Shown: positions 16,681 to 25,027 of the stretch, piece by piece | How positions within the stretch are numbered: the stretch's first letter is position 1 | How the letters are laid out: the number at the start of each line of letters is the position of its first letter | From: Nitrospirota bacterium | GTDB taxonomy: Bacteria > Nitrospirota > Nitrospiria > Nitrospirales > NS-4 | Direction of reading: 5' to 3' | Assembly (NCBI GenBank): GCA_004298335.1 | Contig: SCTG01000109.1 | Span: forward strand, 1 to 43,260 | Length of the DNA stretch: 43,260 nt | The notes under the pieces: model-generated | Database searches by the model: none | Told to the model about the DNA's origin: nothing | Seen by the model: the letters and a program-made list of their open reading frames with translations, nothing else | Made by a program: the position numbers and the translations under genes

Positions 16681-17052
16681 ATGAAAAATGGGCGAACAAA
16701 GGGCGAGATTGAAGGCGCGATCCGAAACGCCATCATCAAGTTCGAGCAGGAATTCATGGGGAGAGGGCCGGAGGATGTGCGGGCCTTCATCGTGCGGGAT
16801 ATTATTCTCATCAGGCTGAAAGGGGTCCTGACCCCTGCCGAGCGCCAACTGGCCAAAAGCGAGGATGGGATCGAGATGGTCAAGCGGGTGCGCCAGACGC
16901 TGATTGCGCAGGGACGGAAGAGGCTCTGCGAGGAGGTCGGCGAGATCACAGGGGTGAAAGCCACTGCGCTCTTTACCGATATCGACGCCCACATCGGCGA
17001 ACGCATCATCGTGTTCTCCCTTGACCAGGATCTTGAATCAACCGTCCAGTAA
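16681..17052 (+). CDS. MpsC-family protein (DUF2294)
   Basis: A 123-residue cytoplasmic protein of the DUF2294 family, named after MpsC of the Staphylococcus membrane-potential system MpsABC. MpsA and MpsB correspond to DabB and DabA and import bicarbonate or CO2; the role of MpsC is not known. Visible family marks are IIKFEQEFMGRGPEDVRAFI and IRLKGVLTPAERQL. The start at 16681 is chosen because TATAAT at 16645-16650 lies inside any longer frame. Its position beside dabA and the carbonic anhydrase gene supports a link to inorganic-carbon uptake. Confidence 0.85.
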   Translation: MKNGRTKGEIEGAIRNAIIKFEQEFMGRGPEDVRAFIVRDIILIRLKGVLTPAERQLAKSEDGIEMVKRVRQTLIAQGRKRLCEEVGEITGVKATALFTDIDAHIGERIIVFSLDQDLESTVQ

Positions 17053-17073
17053 ATTCAGGGCCCGGGGACAGAG

Positions 17074-17700
17074 ATGGAAAAACTCGTTGAAGGGTTCAAA
17101 AAGTTCCAGGCGGAAGTCTTCGGCGCGAAGCGCGAGTTGTTCGGCAGACTTTCCCAGAGCCAGGAGCCCCGGGCACTGTTCATCACGTGCTCGGATTCAC
17201 GCATTGATCCCACCATGCTGACCCAGACCGAGCCCGGCGAGCTCTTCATTCTGCGAAACGCAGGGAACATTGTGCCCTCTTACGGGGGAGTGCTTGGCGG
17301 CAGTACGGCGACGATCGAATATGCCGTGGCCGTGCTGGGCGTGAAGCATGTCATTGTGTGTGGCCATACCGATTGTGGAGTCATGAGGGCGCTCCTGCAC
17401 CCGGATACGATCGAGGATCTACCGGCTGTGCAGAACTGGATGGTTCAGGCGGAAACGACGCGTCGCATTGTACGGGAGAATTACGCAGACCTCAAAGGGG
17501 ATGACCTGCTGGTTGCCACGATCCAGGAGAACGTACGCGCTCAGCTCGACCATCTCAAGACCCATCCGGCAATCGCGGCGGCGTTGCGACGCGGCGCGCT
17601 GACCCTCCATGGCTGGGTCTACTCCATCCCTACCGGTGATATCTGGGTGTACGACGAGGGGAAGAGCAATTTCGTCTCCTTAGTCGGCGCCACGCCCTAA
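17074..17700 (+). CDS. Beta-class carbonic anhydrase
   Basis: A 208-residue zinc enzyme interconverting CO2 and bicarbonate. The ligands are C39 and D41 (FITCSDSRIDP), H98 and C101 (VCGHTDCGVM), with the catalytic Asp-Arg dyad D41/R43. RNAGNIVPSYG is a further signature. No signal peptide is present, so it is cytoplasmic. It follows mpsC by 21 bases in the same operon and lies near dabA. For an autotroph such an enzyme supplies bicarbonate or CO2 to carboxylases; this use is inferred from the neighbours. Confidence 0.96.
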   Translation: MEKLVEGFKKFQAEVFGAKRELFGRLSQSQEPRALFITCSDSRIDPTMLTQTEPGELFILRNAGNIVPSYGGVLGGSTATIEYAVAVLGVKHVIVCGHTDCGVMRALLHPDTIEDLPAVQNWMVQAETTRRIVRENYADLKGDDLLVATIQENVRAQLDHLKTHPAIAAALRRGALTLHGWVYSIPTGDIWVYDEGKSNFVSLVGATP

Positions 17701-17709
17701 AGTTCGTTT

Positions 17710-18621
17710 GTGCCAACGGTCAACTGGATCGACCGCTATCTGACCGGCTTGATCGCGGAGCGGGGCCTGTCCGCGAACACGGTGGAGGGGTACAGGCGTG
17801 ATCTGGCCAAGCTGCGGGCGTTCCTGAAGACCGAGGGACGGGAGGATCCCGCATCGCTGGCCCGTGCCGACATTCCACGGCTGCTGGGATTCTTGCACGG
17901 TCAGGGTTTGGCCGCGCCGTCGGTCGCGCGCGGCATCGCGGCGTGTCGCGGATTCTACCGGTTTCTCCTCAACGAGGGGGTGATCCGCCACGATCCCTTC
18001 CTGAACGTCACCGTCCGGAAATCATCCCTCCGCCTGCCCAAGGCGCTGTCCTTCGCCGAGGTCCAGCGGATACTGGACGCGCCGTCGCGGCGGGAGACGG
18101 GCCATGGCAGGCATCCCGAAGCCTTGCGGGATGATGCCATGCTCGAGGCACTCTACGCGACCGGCCTGCGCGTCTCGGAGCTGATCAAGCTGGACCTGGA
18201 GGCGATCAATGCGGCGGTCGGTTTTCTCCGGGCCACCGGCAAGGGGTCCAAGCAGCGCGTGGTGCCGATCGGCGCCGTGGCGCTCCGGAAACTGCGTCGG
18301 TACCTGGAAGGCGGGCGTCCCCTCCTGCTCAAAACCCGCACGTCCAATCGCCTGTTCGTGACCCGCGCCGGCAGGGGCATGACGCGGCAGGGGTTCTGGA
18401 AAATCCTGCGCCGCTATGCGCTGGCGACCGGGATCCGCCGGCCCATCTCCCCGCATATGCTGCGGCATTCCTTCGCCACGCATCTCCTGGAACGGGGCGC
18501 CGACCTGCGCGTCGTGCAGACCCTGCTGGGCCACGCCAACATCTCGACGACCCAGATCTACACCCACGTCGAGAAAGAACGGCTCAAGCAGCTCCACAAA
18601 CGCCATCATCCGCGGGGATGA
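17710..18621 (+). CDS. xerD: Tyrosine recombinase XerC/XerD
   Basis: A 303-residue site-specific recombinase that, with a partner, resolves chromosome dimers at dif. The N-terminal SAM-like domain spans about residues 5-95. All catalytic residues are present: R154 (GLRVSEL), K178 (TGKGSK), H249 and R252 (HMLRHSFATH), H275 (LLGHANI) and the nucleophile Y284 (IYTHV). Full length and lack of mobile-element neighbours favour the housekeeping Xer protein over an integrase. XerC and XerD cannot be told apart with certainty. The start is GTG at 17710, 9 bases after the carbonic anhydrase gene, so it may be read from the same promoter. Confidence 0.9.
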   Translation: MPTVNWIDRYLTGLIAERGLSANTVEGYRRDLAKLRAFLKTEGREDPASLARADIPRLLGFLHGQGLAAPSVARGIAACRGFYRFLLNEGVIRHDPFLNVTVRKSSLRLPKALSFAEVQRILDAPSRRETGHGRHPEALRDDAMLEALYATGLRVSELIKLDLEAINAAVGFLRATGKGSKQRVVPIGAVALRKLRRYLEGGRPLLLKTRTSNRLFVTRAGRGMTRQGFWKILRRYALATGIRRPISPHMLRHSFATHLLERGADLRVVQTLLGHANISTTQIYTHVEKERLKQLHKRHHPRG

Positions 18622-18638
18622 CGGGGGGGACTGCGAGG

Positions 18639-18667
18639 TTGACAGCAAGGCGTGGAGTTGTTAGTAT
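18639..18667 (+). promoter_or_regulatory. Promoter of the tRNA-Val/tRNA-Asp pair
   Basis: TTGACA (18639-18644), 17 bp, TAGTAT (18662-18667). Transcription should start near 18674, about 39 bases before tRNA-Val. No clear terminator follows tRNA-Asp, so this promoter may also feed tolQ. Confidence 0.7.
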
Positions 18668-18712
18668 CAGCTGGTTTTCCAACGTGATAGGGATTCATTT
18701 TTGGGTCTGCTT

Positions 18713-18789
18713 GGGCGGATAGCTCAGTTGGTCAGAGCGCTGCCCTTACAAGGCAGAGGTCACAGGTTCGACCCCTGTTCCGCCTACCA
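18713..18789 (+). tRNA. tRNA-Val (anticodon TAC)
   Basis: Acceptor GGGCGGA pairs with TCCGCCT (one G-U pair), the D-arm is GCTCAGTTGGTCAGAGC, and the anticodon stem CTGCC/GGCAG encloses CTTACAA (anticodon TAC). The T-arm is ACAGGTTCGACCCCTGT and CCA is encoded. Confidence 0.96.
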
Positions 18790-18814
18790 CGATTTTTGCT
18801 ACGAATTTCTTTGC

Positions 18815-18893
18815 GGGGCCGTCGTTCAGCCTGGTTTAGGACGCCAGATTGTCAATCTGGAAGTCGCGGGTTCAAATCCCGTCGGCCCCGCCA
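18815..18893 (+). tRNA. tRNA-Asp (anticodon GTC)
   Basis: Acceptor GGGGCCG pairs with CGGCCCC, the anticodon stem CCAGA/TCTGG encloses TTGTCAA (anticodon GTC), and the T-arm is GCGGGTTCAAATCCCGT. The discriminator is G and CCA is encoded. A T-run and a small hairpin (18900-18915) follow. Confidence 0.95.
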
Positions 18894-18963
18894 TTTTTTC
18901 CGCCGGGGACGGCGGGGCGGTCGGGTGACACACGTGGGAAGGTAAGGGGGTTTCGCGCGCGCA

Positions 18964-19683
18964 ATGCTGTTTCGTTCCGGCTTCTTTGATTTCTTATCCT
19001 CGCTGGGTCTCGTCTCCAAGATCGTGCTCCTGACCCTGGTGCTCTTCTCCATCGGTTCGTGGGCCGTCATCCTCTACAAGTGGCGGTTCTTTCGCACGCT
19101 CGAAACCGCCGACCAGCGCTTCCTGAAGGCCTTCAGCCGGCACGAGTACCCGCTCGAGGCTTCCCGCGACGTCCATCTCCACAAGGACAGCGCCCTGGTG
19201 GCTGTCTATGTGGAGGTCGCGGTGTGCTACCAGTTGGACGGAAACGGGGGGAGCCCGCGGTTGGCGGCCGAGAACGTGGGGCCCGGCGGCGACGGGTTGC
19301 CGACGCAACGGTACGTGGAGCGCGTCCTGGCGCATGCGATCCAGGAGCAGATCAACAAGACGGAATCCTATCTTCCCTTTCTCGCGACGACCGGCAACAT
19401 CACGCCGTTCGTGGGGCTCCTGGGGACCGTGCTGGGCATCATCGACGCGTTCCGCGAGATCGGCGTGCAGGGCACGGCCAGCATCTCGGCCGTTGCGCCG
19501 GGCGTGGCCGAGGCCCTCGTGGCGACGGCCGCGGGGCTGTTCACGGCCATTCCGGCGGTGATCGCGTACAATTACTTCCTCTCCCGCGTGCGCTCGATGG
19601 CGTTCCGGATGGACCGGTTCGCCATCGAACTGACGAACGCGCTGGAGATGCGGGGCATCCGGGAAGGCGCGGGGCAGCCATGA
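18964..19683 (+). CDS. tolQ: Tol-Pal system inner-membrane protein TolQ
   Basis: A 239-residue three-helix membrane protein that forms, with TolR, the proton channel powering Tol-Pal, which keeps the outer membrane attached during division. The first helix is at about residues 17-37 (SKIVLLTLVLFSIGSWAVIL). The second and third lie in TGNITPFVGLLGTVLGIIDA and VATAAGLFTAIPAVIAYNYF, the classical TolQ/ExbB/MotA proton-channel signature. AAGGGGG precedes the ATG at somewhat long spacing. The stop overlaps tolR by four bases. It heads a run of about 15 tightly packed genes. Confidence 0.94.
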   Translation: MLFRSGFFDFLSSLGLVSKIVLLTLVLFSIGSWAVILYKWRFFRTLETADQRFLKAFSRHEYPLEASRDVHLHKDSALVAVYVEVAVCYQLDGNGGSPRLAAENVGPGGDGLPTQRYVERVLAHAIQEQINKTESYLPFLATTGNITPFVGLLGTVLGIIDAFREIGVQGTASISAVAPGVAEALVATAAGLFTAIPAVIAYNYFLSRVRSMAFRMDRFAIELTNALEMRGIREGAGQP

Positions 19684-20093
19684 TCGAAGCCCGCCGCCGC
19701 CGGTTCATGGCCGAGATCAACGTCATCCCGCTGGTGGACGTGGTACTGGTGCTGCTCATCATCTTCATGGTCACGGCGCCGATGTTGTACCGGGGCATGG
19801 ACATCAACCTGCCCCGGTCCTCCTCCAACACGATCAGGCCGGAAGAGCGCGTGGTGTTGACGGTCGAGCGGGACCGGCGCGTGTACGTCGACAAGGATTT
19901 GATCCCGCTGGCGCAGCTCCCGCAGAAGATGGAGTCCTTGCGCCGCAAGAATCCCGAGGTGTCGGTGTTCCTGCGGGCCGACCGGGACGTGCCGTACGGG
20001 ACGGTGGTGCAGGTCATGGACGGCATCAAGAAGGCGGGGATCGTCAAACTTGGAATGGTGACCGACCCGGTCATTGAGGAACGGGTCAAATAA
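19680..20093 (+). CDS. tolR: Tol-Pal system protein TolR (ExbD family)
   Basis: A 137-residue protein with one N-terminal transmembrane helix (PLVDVVLVLLIIFMVTAPML) and a periplasmic domain. D20 in that helix corresponds to the proton-carrying Asp of TolR/ExbD. AEINVIPLVDVVLVLL is the family signature. The ATGA overlap with tolQ sets the start. It works with TolQ to convert proton flow into motion of the TolA/TonB-like protein encoded next. Confidence 0.95.
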   Translation: MIEARRRRFMAEINVIPLVDVVLVLLIIFMVTAPMLYRGMDINLPRSSSNTIRPEERVVLTVERDRRVYVDKDLIPLAQLPQKMESLRRKNPEVSVFLRADRDVPYGTVVQVMDGIKKAGIVKLGMVTDPVIEERVK

Positions 20094-20117
20094 ATAAACA
20101 TCGAGCCAACGAATCCG

Positions 20118-21008
20118 ATGACGGCCGGTATTCCCGATGAGATGCGGCGAACCGCGTGGGTTTCCCTGGCGGCGCACGTGGCCGTCCTGGCGCTGGTGTC
20201 CGTGGTTCCGTTCGTGAAGATGCCGCCGATGGGGGCCTCGTCCATTCAGGTGATGCTGGTGTCGAAAGTGACTGCCCCGGCGCCGCCGCCGCAAGTCGTG
20301 CCCCAGCCCGAACCCAAGCCCGCGGAAACGGTCAGCGCGCCCCCCGCGCCGAAGCCTGTCGAGCGGGCCGTTCCCGTTACGCCTCAGGCCGCGCCCAAGC
20401 CGGCCGCGCCGGTTCAGAAGCCTCTTCCGGCGGCCCCTCCGGTCGTCAAGCAGGAGCCCGTGGTTCCGAAAAATGACACCCCCCAGGATCTCAATGAAAC
20501 CCTCAGGCGCGCGGAACAAGCGTTGATGAAATCACCGGGCCCTGCGGCAAGCAAACCAGCTGCTCCGTCCAAGCCGCGGACATCCGACGAGATCAGCAAG
20601 TTGCTGGGGCAGTTGCCGTCGGCGTCTCCGGCGCCGGCCGTGGCGCGCGCTCCCCAGGCGGTGCCTCGCACGGCCGCGCTGGAGCGGTGTCCTCCGAAGG
20701 CGCGGGCCTATTGTCCGCTTCTGGAGGCGGCGATCAATCGGGTCTGGAACGCCGATACCGACCCCGGCGTCCGAAGCGTGCTCGAGAGCGCCGGTGATTC
20801 GACGGCCACCATTCGGATGGTCATTCTTCCGGACGGGGTGATCAAGGAGATCCAGCTCAGCAAGTCATCGGGGAATGACGCCTACGACCGCGCCGTCCAA
20901 AGCGTGTTGCGGGACCTCCGGCGCTTGCCGCCGCTGCCCGCCGACATGAAGGGAGAGCCGTTCGTGGCCGTGACCAGTTTCACCTATAGCCGGAAGCGGG
21001 AGTCATGA
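20118..21008 (+). CDS. TolA/TonB-like energy transducer
   Basis: A 296-residue protein with one N-terminal membrane helix (residues about 13-33), a long Pro/Ala/Lys-rich periplasmic spacer (about 50-190) and a C-terminal domain of the TonB/TolA type (ATIRMVILPDGVIKEIQL onward, to residue 290). Between TolR and TolB it holds the place of TolA, which would span the periplasm to Pal and TolB. The C-terminal sequence looks closer to TonB_C than to E. coli TolA, and the spacer is proline-rich as in TonB instead of helical. The gap to tolR is 24 bases, and the stop overlaps tolB by four. Confidence 0.82.
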   Translation: MTAGIPDEMRRTAWVSLAAHVAVLALVSVVPFVKMPPMGASSIQVMLVSKVTAPAPPPQVVPQPEPKPAETVSAPPAPKPVERAVPVTPQAAPKPAAPVQKPLPAAPPVVKQEPVVPKNDTPQDLNETLRRAEQALMKSPGPAASKPAAPSKPRTSDEISKLLGQLPSASPAPAVARAPQAVPRTAALERCPPKARAYCPLLEAAINRVWNADTDPGVRSVLESAGDSTATIRMVILPDGVIKEIQLSKSSGNDAYDRAVQSVLRDLRRLPPLPADMKGEPFVAVTSFTYSRKRES

Positions 21009-22351
21009 CCGGGATGCGCGCCCGGCGACACGCGGCGATGCGCTTCTTCTCCGGTTTCGGTTTGTCGGCGGCGCTGCTCGTGGTTTCGGCCGCGTTCGTG
21101 GTATCCTCTGGAGCGGTTGAGGTGTTCATTGATGCCACCCGAGGCTCGATCCAGAAGATCCCGATCGCCGTCTTCCCCTTCCAGGAAGGACTCTCCCTCA
21201 ACGGGCAGGCTCCCCTTGACGTGCTGAAGGCGGACCTGCGCCGGTCGCTCCTGTTCGACGTCGCCGATCTGGAGAAGCTGGGTATCAGGGCGGTCGTCAA
21301 TTCCGCGCCGGACGACGAGTCGATACGCAAGGCGGGGGAGGCGGGCTGGACGATTCAGGTATGGGGCGCCATTCTGCCGCGCGACGAGGATGCCGTCATG
21401 GAAGGGACCCTGTACGATTACAATCGAAAAGAGCAGGTCGGGGGCAAACGCTATGTGGGCAACCCCGGCTTTGTCCGTTACATGGCGCACCGTTTTGCGG
21501 ATGAATTGGTCTTTCACTTCACCGGGGAGCAGGGAATCGCCCGCAGCCGCATCGCCTATGTCTCGGAGAAGGACGGTGGCAAGGAGCTGTTCGTGATGGA
21601 TTACGACGGGTATAATCCCCGGCAGGTGACGTTTGACGCGTCCTTGAACCTGGCGCCGAGCTGGTCCCCGGACAAGCGGCGGCTGGCTTTCGTGACGTAT
21701 GGGGCGGGGCGAGATCCCCAGATTCATGAGCTCGATTTGACGACCGGCCGACGCCGGACGATCGTAGATTTTCCGGGGCTCAACATCACGCCCGATTGGG
21801 CGCCGAACGGCGAGGAACTGGCCTTCACGACGACCAAAGACGGGAATGCGGAGATCTACAAGGTTGATAAAGCGGGCAAGCGGTTTGAACGGTTGACGGA
21901 CCATTGGGCGGCGGATCTCGCGCCCACCTGGTCGCCGACGGGCCGCGAGATCGCTTTCACGTCCGACCGGGGCGGCACCCCGCAGATCTACTTGATGAGC
22001 GCTGACGGGGCAGATCTGCGTCCGTTGACGTACAAGGACAGACATGGCACTTACAACACCGCCGCCGCGTGGTCCCCGAAGGGGAATTGGATTGCTTACG
22101 TGTGCCGGGATGACCGGCGGCTGCTCAAACTCTGCGTGATCAGCCCGGACGGGCAGCAGTGGCGGCAGTTGACAACAGGCGGCAGCACTGACGAGTCGCC
22201 GTCCTGGTCGGCGGATGGAAGACATGTGGCGTTCAGTTCCGCCCGCAATGGGAAGCGGGATATCTATATAATCAATGTTGATGGGACGGGTCTTGAGCGG
22301 TTGACCGCCAATGGGACGTTCAACGATGACCCAACCTGGTCATTGCCGTGA
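21005..22351 (+). CDS. tolB: Tol-Pal system beta-propeller protein TolB
   Basis: A 448-residue periplasmic protein. A signal peptide is visible (about residues 12-38, FFSGFGLSAALLVVSAAFVV). The N-terminal TolB domain (DVLKADLRRSLLFDVADL) is followed by a six-blade propeller with repeated blades such as APSWSPDKRRLAF, TPDWAPNGEELAF, APTWSPTGREIAF and SPSWSADGRHVAF. TolB binds Pal at the outer membrane. The start is set by ATGA overlap with the TolA/TonB-like gene; ATG codons a few residues later (21014, 21041) are alternatives. Confidence 0.95.
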   Translation: MTGMRARRHAAMRFFSGFGLSAALLVVSAAFVVSSGAVEVFIDATRGSIQKIPIAVFPFQEGLSLNGQAPLDVLKADLRRSLLFDVADLEKLGIRAVVNSAPDDESIRKAGEAGWTIQVWGAILPRDEDAVMEGTLYDYNRKEQVGGKRYVGNPGFVRYMAHRFADELVFHFTGEQGIARSRIAYVSEKDGGKELFVMDYDGYNPRQVTFDASLNLAPSWSPDKRRLAFVTYGAGRDPQIHELDLTTGRRRTIVDFPGLNITPDWAPNGEELAFTTTKDGNAEIYKVDKAGKRFERLTDHWAADLAPTWSPTGREIAFTSDRGGTPQIYLMSADGADLRPLTYKDRHGTYNTAAAWSPKGNWIAYVCRDDRRLLKLCVISPDGQQWRQLTTGGSTDESPSWSADGRHVAFSSARNGKRDIYIINVDGTGLERLTANGTFNDDPTWSLP

Positions 22352-22386
22352 CAACTCATTCAGCCGGGAAGAAGGGGGCGACATCC

Positions 22387-23007
22387 ATGAGGATTGAAGC
22401 GGGGCAATCACTGTACTGGATCGGGATTGTGGGCCTGGTCGGCATGCTCGCCATGGGCGGGTGTGCCAAGAAAAGCGTCGTGGCGACGACATCGGGGACC
22501 GAGGTGGCGAAGGTCGAGGCCAAGCCTCCGGCCAAAGCCGAGACCGGCGATGGTCCGTTGGGGGGCCTCTCCAAGTCTCCCCAGGATGAAGCCGTGAAGG
22601 GGCCGCCGATGATGGTGGCCAAGGCCGACGAGGCGGAAATTGCGGCGCGCAAGGCGCGGGAAGCGGCGCAGAAACAGCTCGCGGACATTTATTTCGCGTT
22701 CGACAAATGGGCGCTCACCACCGACGGCAAGAAGAATCTGACCCAGAGCGCCGACGCGCTGAAGCAGGTGCCCAGGGTCAAACTGCTGATCGAAGGCCAC
22801 TGCGATGAACGCGGGAGCCGCGAGTACAATCTGGTCCTGGGCGAGAAGCGGGCGAAAGAGACGGAACGGTTCCTCCTGGGCCTCGGCATACAGAACCAGG
22901 TGACTGTGACCAGCTACGGCAAAGAGCGGCCGGTGTGCGCCGAGCACGACGAGTCCTGCTACTGGAAGAACCGCCGGGCGCATCTGGTGTTGGAGGACGC
23001 AAAATGA
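22387..23007 (+). CDS. pal: Peptidoglycan-associated lipoprotein Pal (copy 1)
   Basis: A 206-residue outer-membrane lipoprotein that holds the membrane to peptidoglycan. The lipobox is LAMGGC with C26 as the lipidated residue, and AAGGGGG precedes the ATG. The OmpA-type peptidoglycan-binding domain spans about residues 95-200: IYFAFDKWAL, IEGHCDERGSREYNLVLGEK and VTSYGKERP. An Ala/Lys-rich linker joins the two. A longer frame begins at GTG 22348 but would bury the signal peptide. The stop overlaps copy 2 by four bases. Confidence 0.94.
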   Translation: MRIEAGQSLYWIGIVGLVGMLAMGGCAKKSVVATTSGTEVAKVEAKPPAKAETGDGPLGGLSKSPQDEAVKGPPMMVAKADEAEIAARKAREAAQKQLADIYFAFDKWALTTDGKKNLTQSADALKQVPRVKLLIEGHCDERGSREYNLVLGEKRAKETERFLLGLGIQNQVTVTSYGKERPVCAEHDESCYWKNRRAHLVLEDAK

Positions 23008-23600
23008 ATCGGTTGCCGATAGGTTGGGGACACAGCCTGGCCGTCCTGGGAGTGGTCTTGTCGCTGACGGCCTGCGCGACGAAGGGAACATCCACCACCA
23101 CGACCGAAGACAAGGTTGCCAAGCCTGAACAGGCGCAGCCCGTGCCCCTGCAGGGTTTTGCCAGGACTCCACGGGAAGAAGTGGTACGGCCGCCCGCGCC
23201 TCCGCTGGTGGCCAAGGCCGACCCGTCGGAGTTCGAGGCGCGCCGCGCGCGGGAGGCGTCGCAACGCGAGTTCGGGGACGTGTATTTCGAGTTCGATCAC
23301 TGGGGGCTTTCCCCGGAGGGGAAAAAGAACCTGGACCAGAACGCCGAAATCCTCAGGCAGAACCCCCGGGCCCGCATCCTGATCGAAGGGCACTGCGATG
23401 ACCGCGGCAGCATCGAGTACAACCTGGTGTTGGGCGAGAAACGGGCCCAGGAGACGCGCCGCTATTTGCTGACGCTGGGGATCACGAATGCGATGGGCGT
23501 TACCAGCTACGGGAAGGAACGGCCGGTGTGCGCCGAGCATGACGAGTCCTGCTATTGGAAGAACCGCAGGGCGCATCTGGTGCTGGAAGACGGCAGATGA
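23004..23600 (+). CDS. Pal-like lipoprotein (copy 2)
   Basis: A 198-residue lipoprotein (lipobox LTAC, C24) that is a tandem paralogue of the gene before it. The OmpA-type domain keeps VYFEFDHWGL, LIEGHCDDRGSIEYNLVLGE and YGKERPVCAEHDESCYWKNR. The C-terminal residues are the same as in copy 1 and the DNA there is nearly identical, which points to a duplication kept similar by selection or gene conversion. The signal region and linker have diverged. It may bind peptidoglycan in a different Tol-Pal state; that is inference. Confidence 0.9.
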   Translation: MNRLPIGWGHSLAVLGVVLSLTACATKGTSTTTTEDKVAKPEQAQPVPLQGFARTPREEVVRPPAPPLVAKADPSEFEARRAREASQREFGDVYFEFDHWGLSPEGKKNLDQNAEILRQNPRARILIEGHCDDRGSIEYNLVLGEKRAQETRRYLLTLGITNAMGVTSYGKERPVCAEHDESCYWKNRRAHLVLEDGR

Positions 23601-25027
23601 ACACGCGCCTGACAGGCCCGGGCGGGGGCCTTCTCGCGATCGGGATGGCGATGCTCCTGGCGGCCTGTGCGACCACCGAGGATTTACAAACGGCTTCCAG
23701 GCAGTCGCTGGCGAAAACCGAGGAAGTCCGCGCCGCCCTGCAGGGCAAGATCGAAGAGATCAACCAGCTCCAGGGCCAGGCCAGGGAGCAGCAGGCGAAA
23801 CTCGAAGGGCTGCTGAAGCAATACCAGAGCGAGTTGAGCATTGCGCAGCAGCGTGGCGCCGAACTGGAGACCAAAGTCCAGGAAATCAAGGGGCAGGACC
23901 TGTCGGTCGTCCAGGGACAGATGGAGACCATCCGCCGCGACGTGGACGGCCTGCAGAGCGGGCTCGACGATCAGAAGGCGCAAGGCTTCGCCCTGGGTGC
24001 GAAGGTGAGCGGCGTCGACAAGCGTGTCGAGGAAGCCGGCAAGACGGTCGGGCAGATGGCCGAGACGGTGAAAGTGATCGGGACCAAGCTGTCCGCCCAG
24101 GTGGAGCAACAGGGACAGTCCCTGGCGAAGCTGGAGGAGTCGGCGAAGCAGGCGGACGGGCAGTCCCGCGATTTGGCGGCGAAGGTGGCGCAGTTCCAGA
24201 CGGCGCTCGCCGAGTTCGGCAAGGTCCTGCACAGCCTGAACGATCGCGCGACCGAGATGGACCGTCGGGTCGCCGAATTGGCGGGCAAGACGGAAGGCAA
24301 GGCCGGCGCGCAGGCGATCCCGGAGGGTGATCGCGCCGCCAAACTGGAGGCCCTGCGAAAACAGATCGAAGCCGATGGGCAGGCGATGAAGGCGCTGGCC
24401 GTCCAGGCCGAACAGCAGGCCGCCAGGCTGGCCGTACTGGAAAAGACCCTCGCCACGGCGCAGGCCGCGCAGAATGAGCCGCCCGGCGGCCGCGGCGAGC
24501 AGAAGCGCGCCCTGGAGGAGCCAGGCGGCAAAGCGGCCGTGCGTGCGGATGTTCCGCCGGATAGTCCGGAACAGCCGGCCCAGCGGACCGCCATTCCGGC
24601 TGAGCCGTCCCGCCCGGCCGGTGCCGTGTCGAGGCCCGCGCCGGACTCGGCCCTTCCGGCCAAGGACGCGTACGATCGGGCGCAAGGTCAGTACGGGAAG
24701 GGTCAATACGACCTTGCGCTGACCTCATTCCGGCTGTTCCTGATCCAATATCCTGACTCGTCCCTCGTTCCCAACGCGCACTTCTGGATGGCCGAATGCT
24801 ATTTCCGGACGCGCGACTACGGGCGCGGCATCGAGGAGTATGAGCAGGTCGTCAAGAATTATCCGAAAAGCGAAAAGGCCTCACGGGCGCTCTACCGCAA
24901 GGCCATGGCCTTCCTGGAATTGAACGATTCGGATGCCGCGAAGGCCACCCTCCGCCAGTTGATCGCCGACTATCCCAAGTCCGAGGACTCCAAGCAAGCG
25001 CGTACCAAACTGGCCTCGCTTAAATGA
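23597..25027 (+). CDS. Long CpoB/YbgF-like lipoprotein with coiled coil and TPR domain
   Basis: A 476-residue predicted lipoprotein (lipobox LAAC, C24). Residues about 30-310 are a Gln/Glu/Lys/Ala-rich coiled coil. A Pro-rich linker follows, and the C-terminal 120 residues form TPR repeats (YDRAQGQYGKGQYDLALTSF, AHFWMAECYFRTRDYGRGIE), ending in SEDSKQARTKLASLK as in CpoB/YbgF, which links Tol-Pal to cell-wall synthesis during division. E. coli CpoB is about 260 residues, so the coil is greatly extended. The start overlaps pal copy 2 by four bases. Confidence 0.85.
   Translation: MNTRLTGPGGGLLAIGMAMLLAACATTEDLQTASRQSLAKTEEVRAALQGKIEEINQLQGQAREQQAKLEGLLKQYQSELSIAQQRGAELETKVQEIKGQDLSVVQGQMETIRRDVDGLQSGLDDQKAQGFALGAKVSGVDKRVEEAGKTVGQMAETVKVIGTKLSAQVEQQGQSLAKLEESAKQADGQSRDLAAKVAQFQTALAEFGKVLHSLNDRATEMDRRVAELAGKTEGKAGAQAIPEGDRAAKLEALRKQIEADGQAMKALAVQAEQQAARLAVLEKTLATAQAAQNEPPGGRGEQKRALEEPGGKAAVRADVPPDSPEQPAQRTAIPAEPSRPAGAVSRPAPDSALPAKDAYDRAQGQYGKGQYDLALTSFRLFLIQYPDSSLVPNAHFWMAECYFRTRDYGRGIEEYEQVVKNYPKSEKASRALYRKAMAFLELNDSDAAKATLRQLIADYPKSEDSKQARTKLASLK

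Noticed and set aside
16424..16699. A 91-codon minus-strand frame between mpsC and dabA
   Set aside because: It overlaps the mpsC promoter and start, lacks a ribosome-binding site and has no recognised motif. Only its last 27 codons remain a weak leader-peptide candidate.
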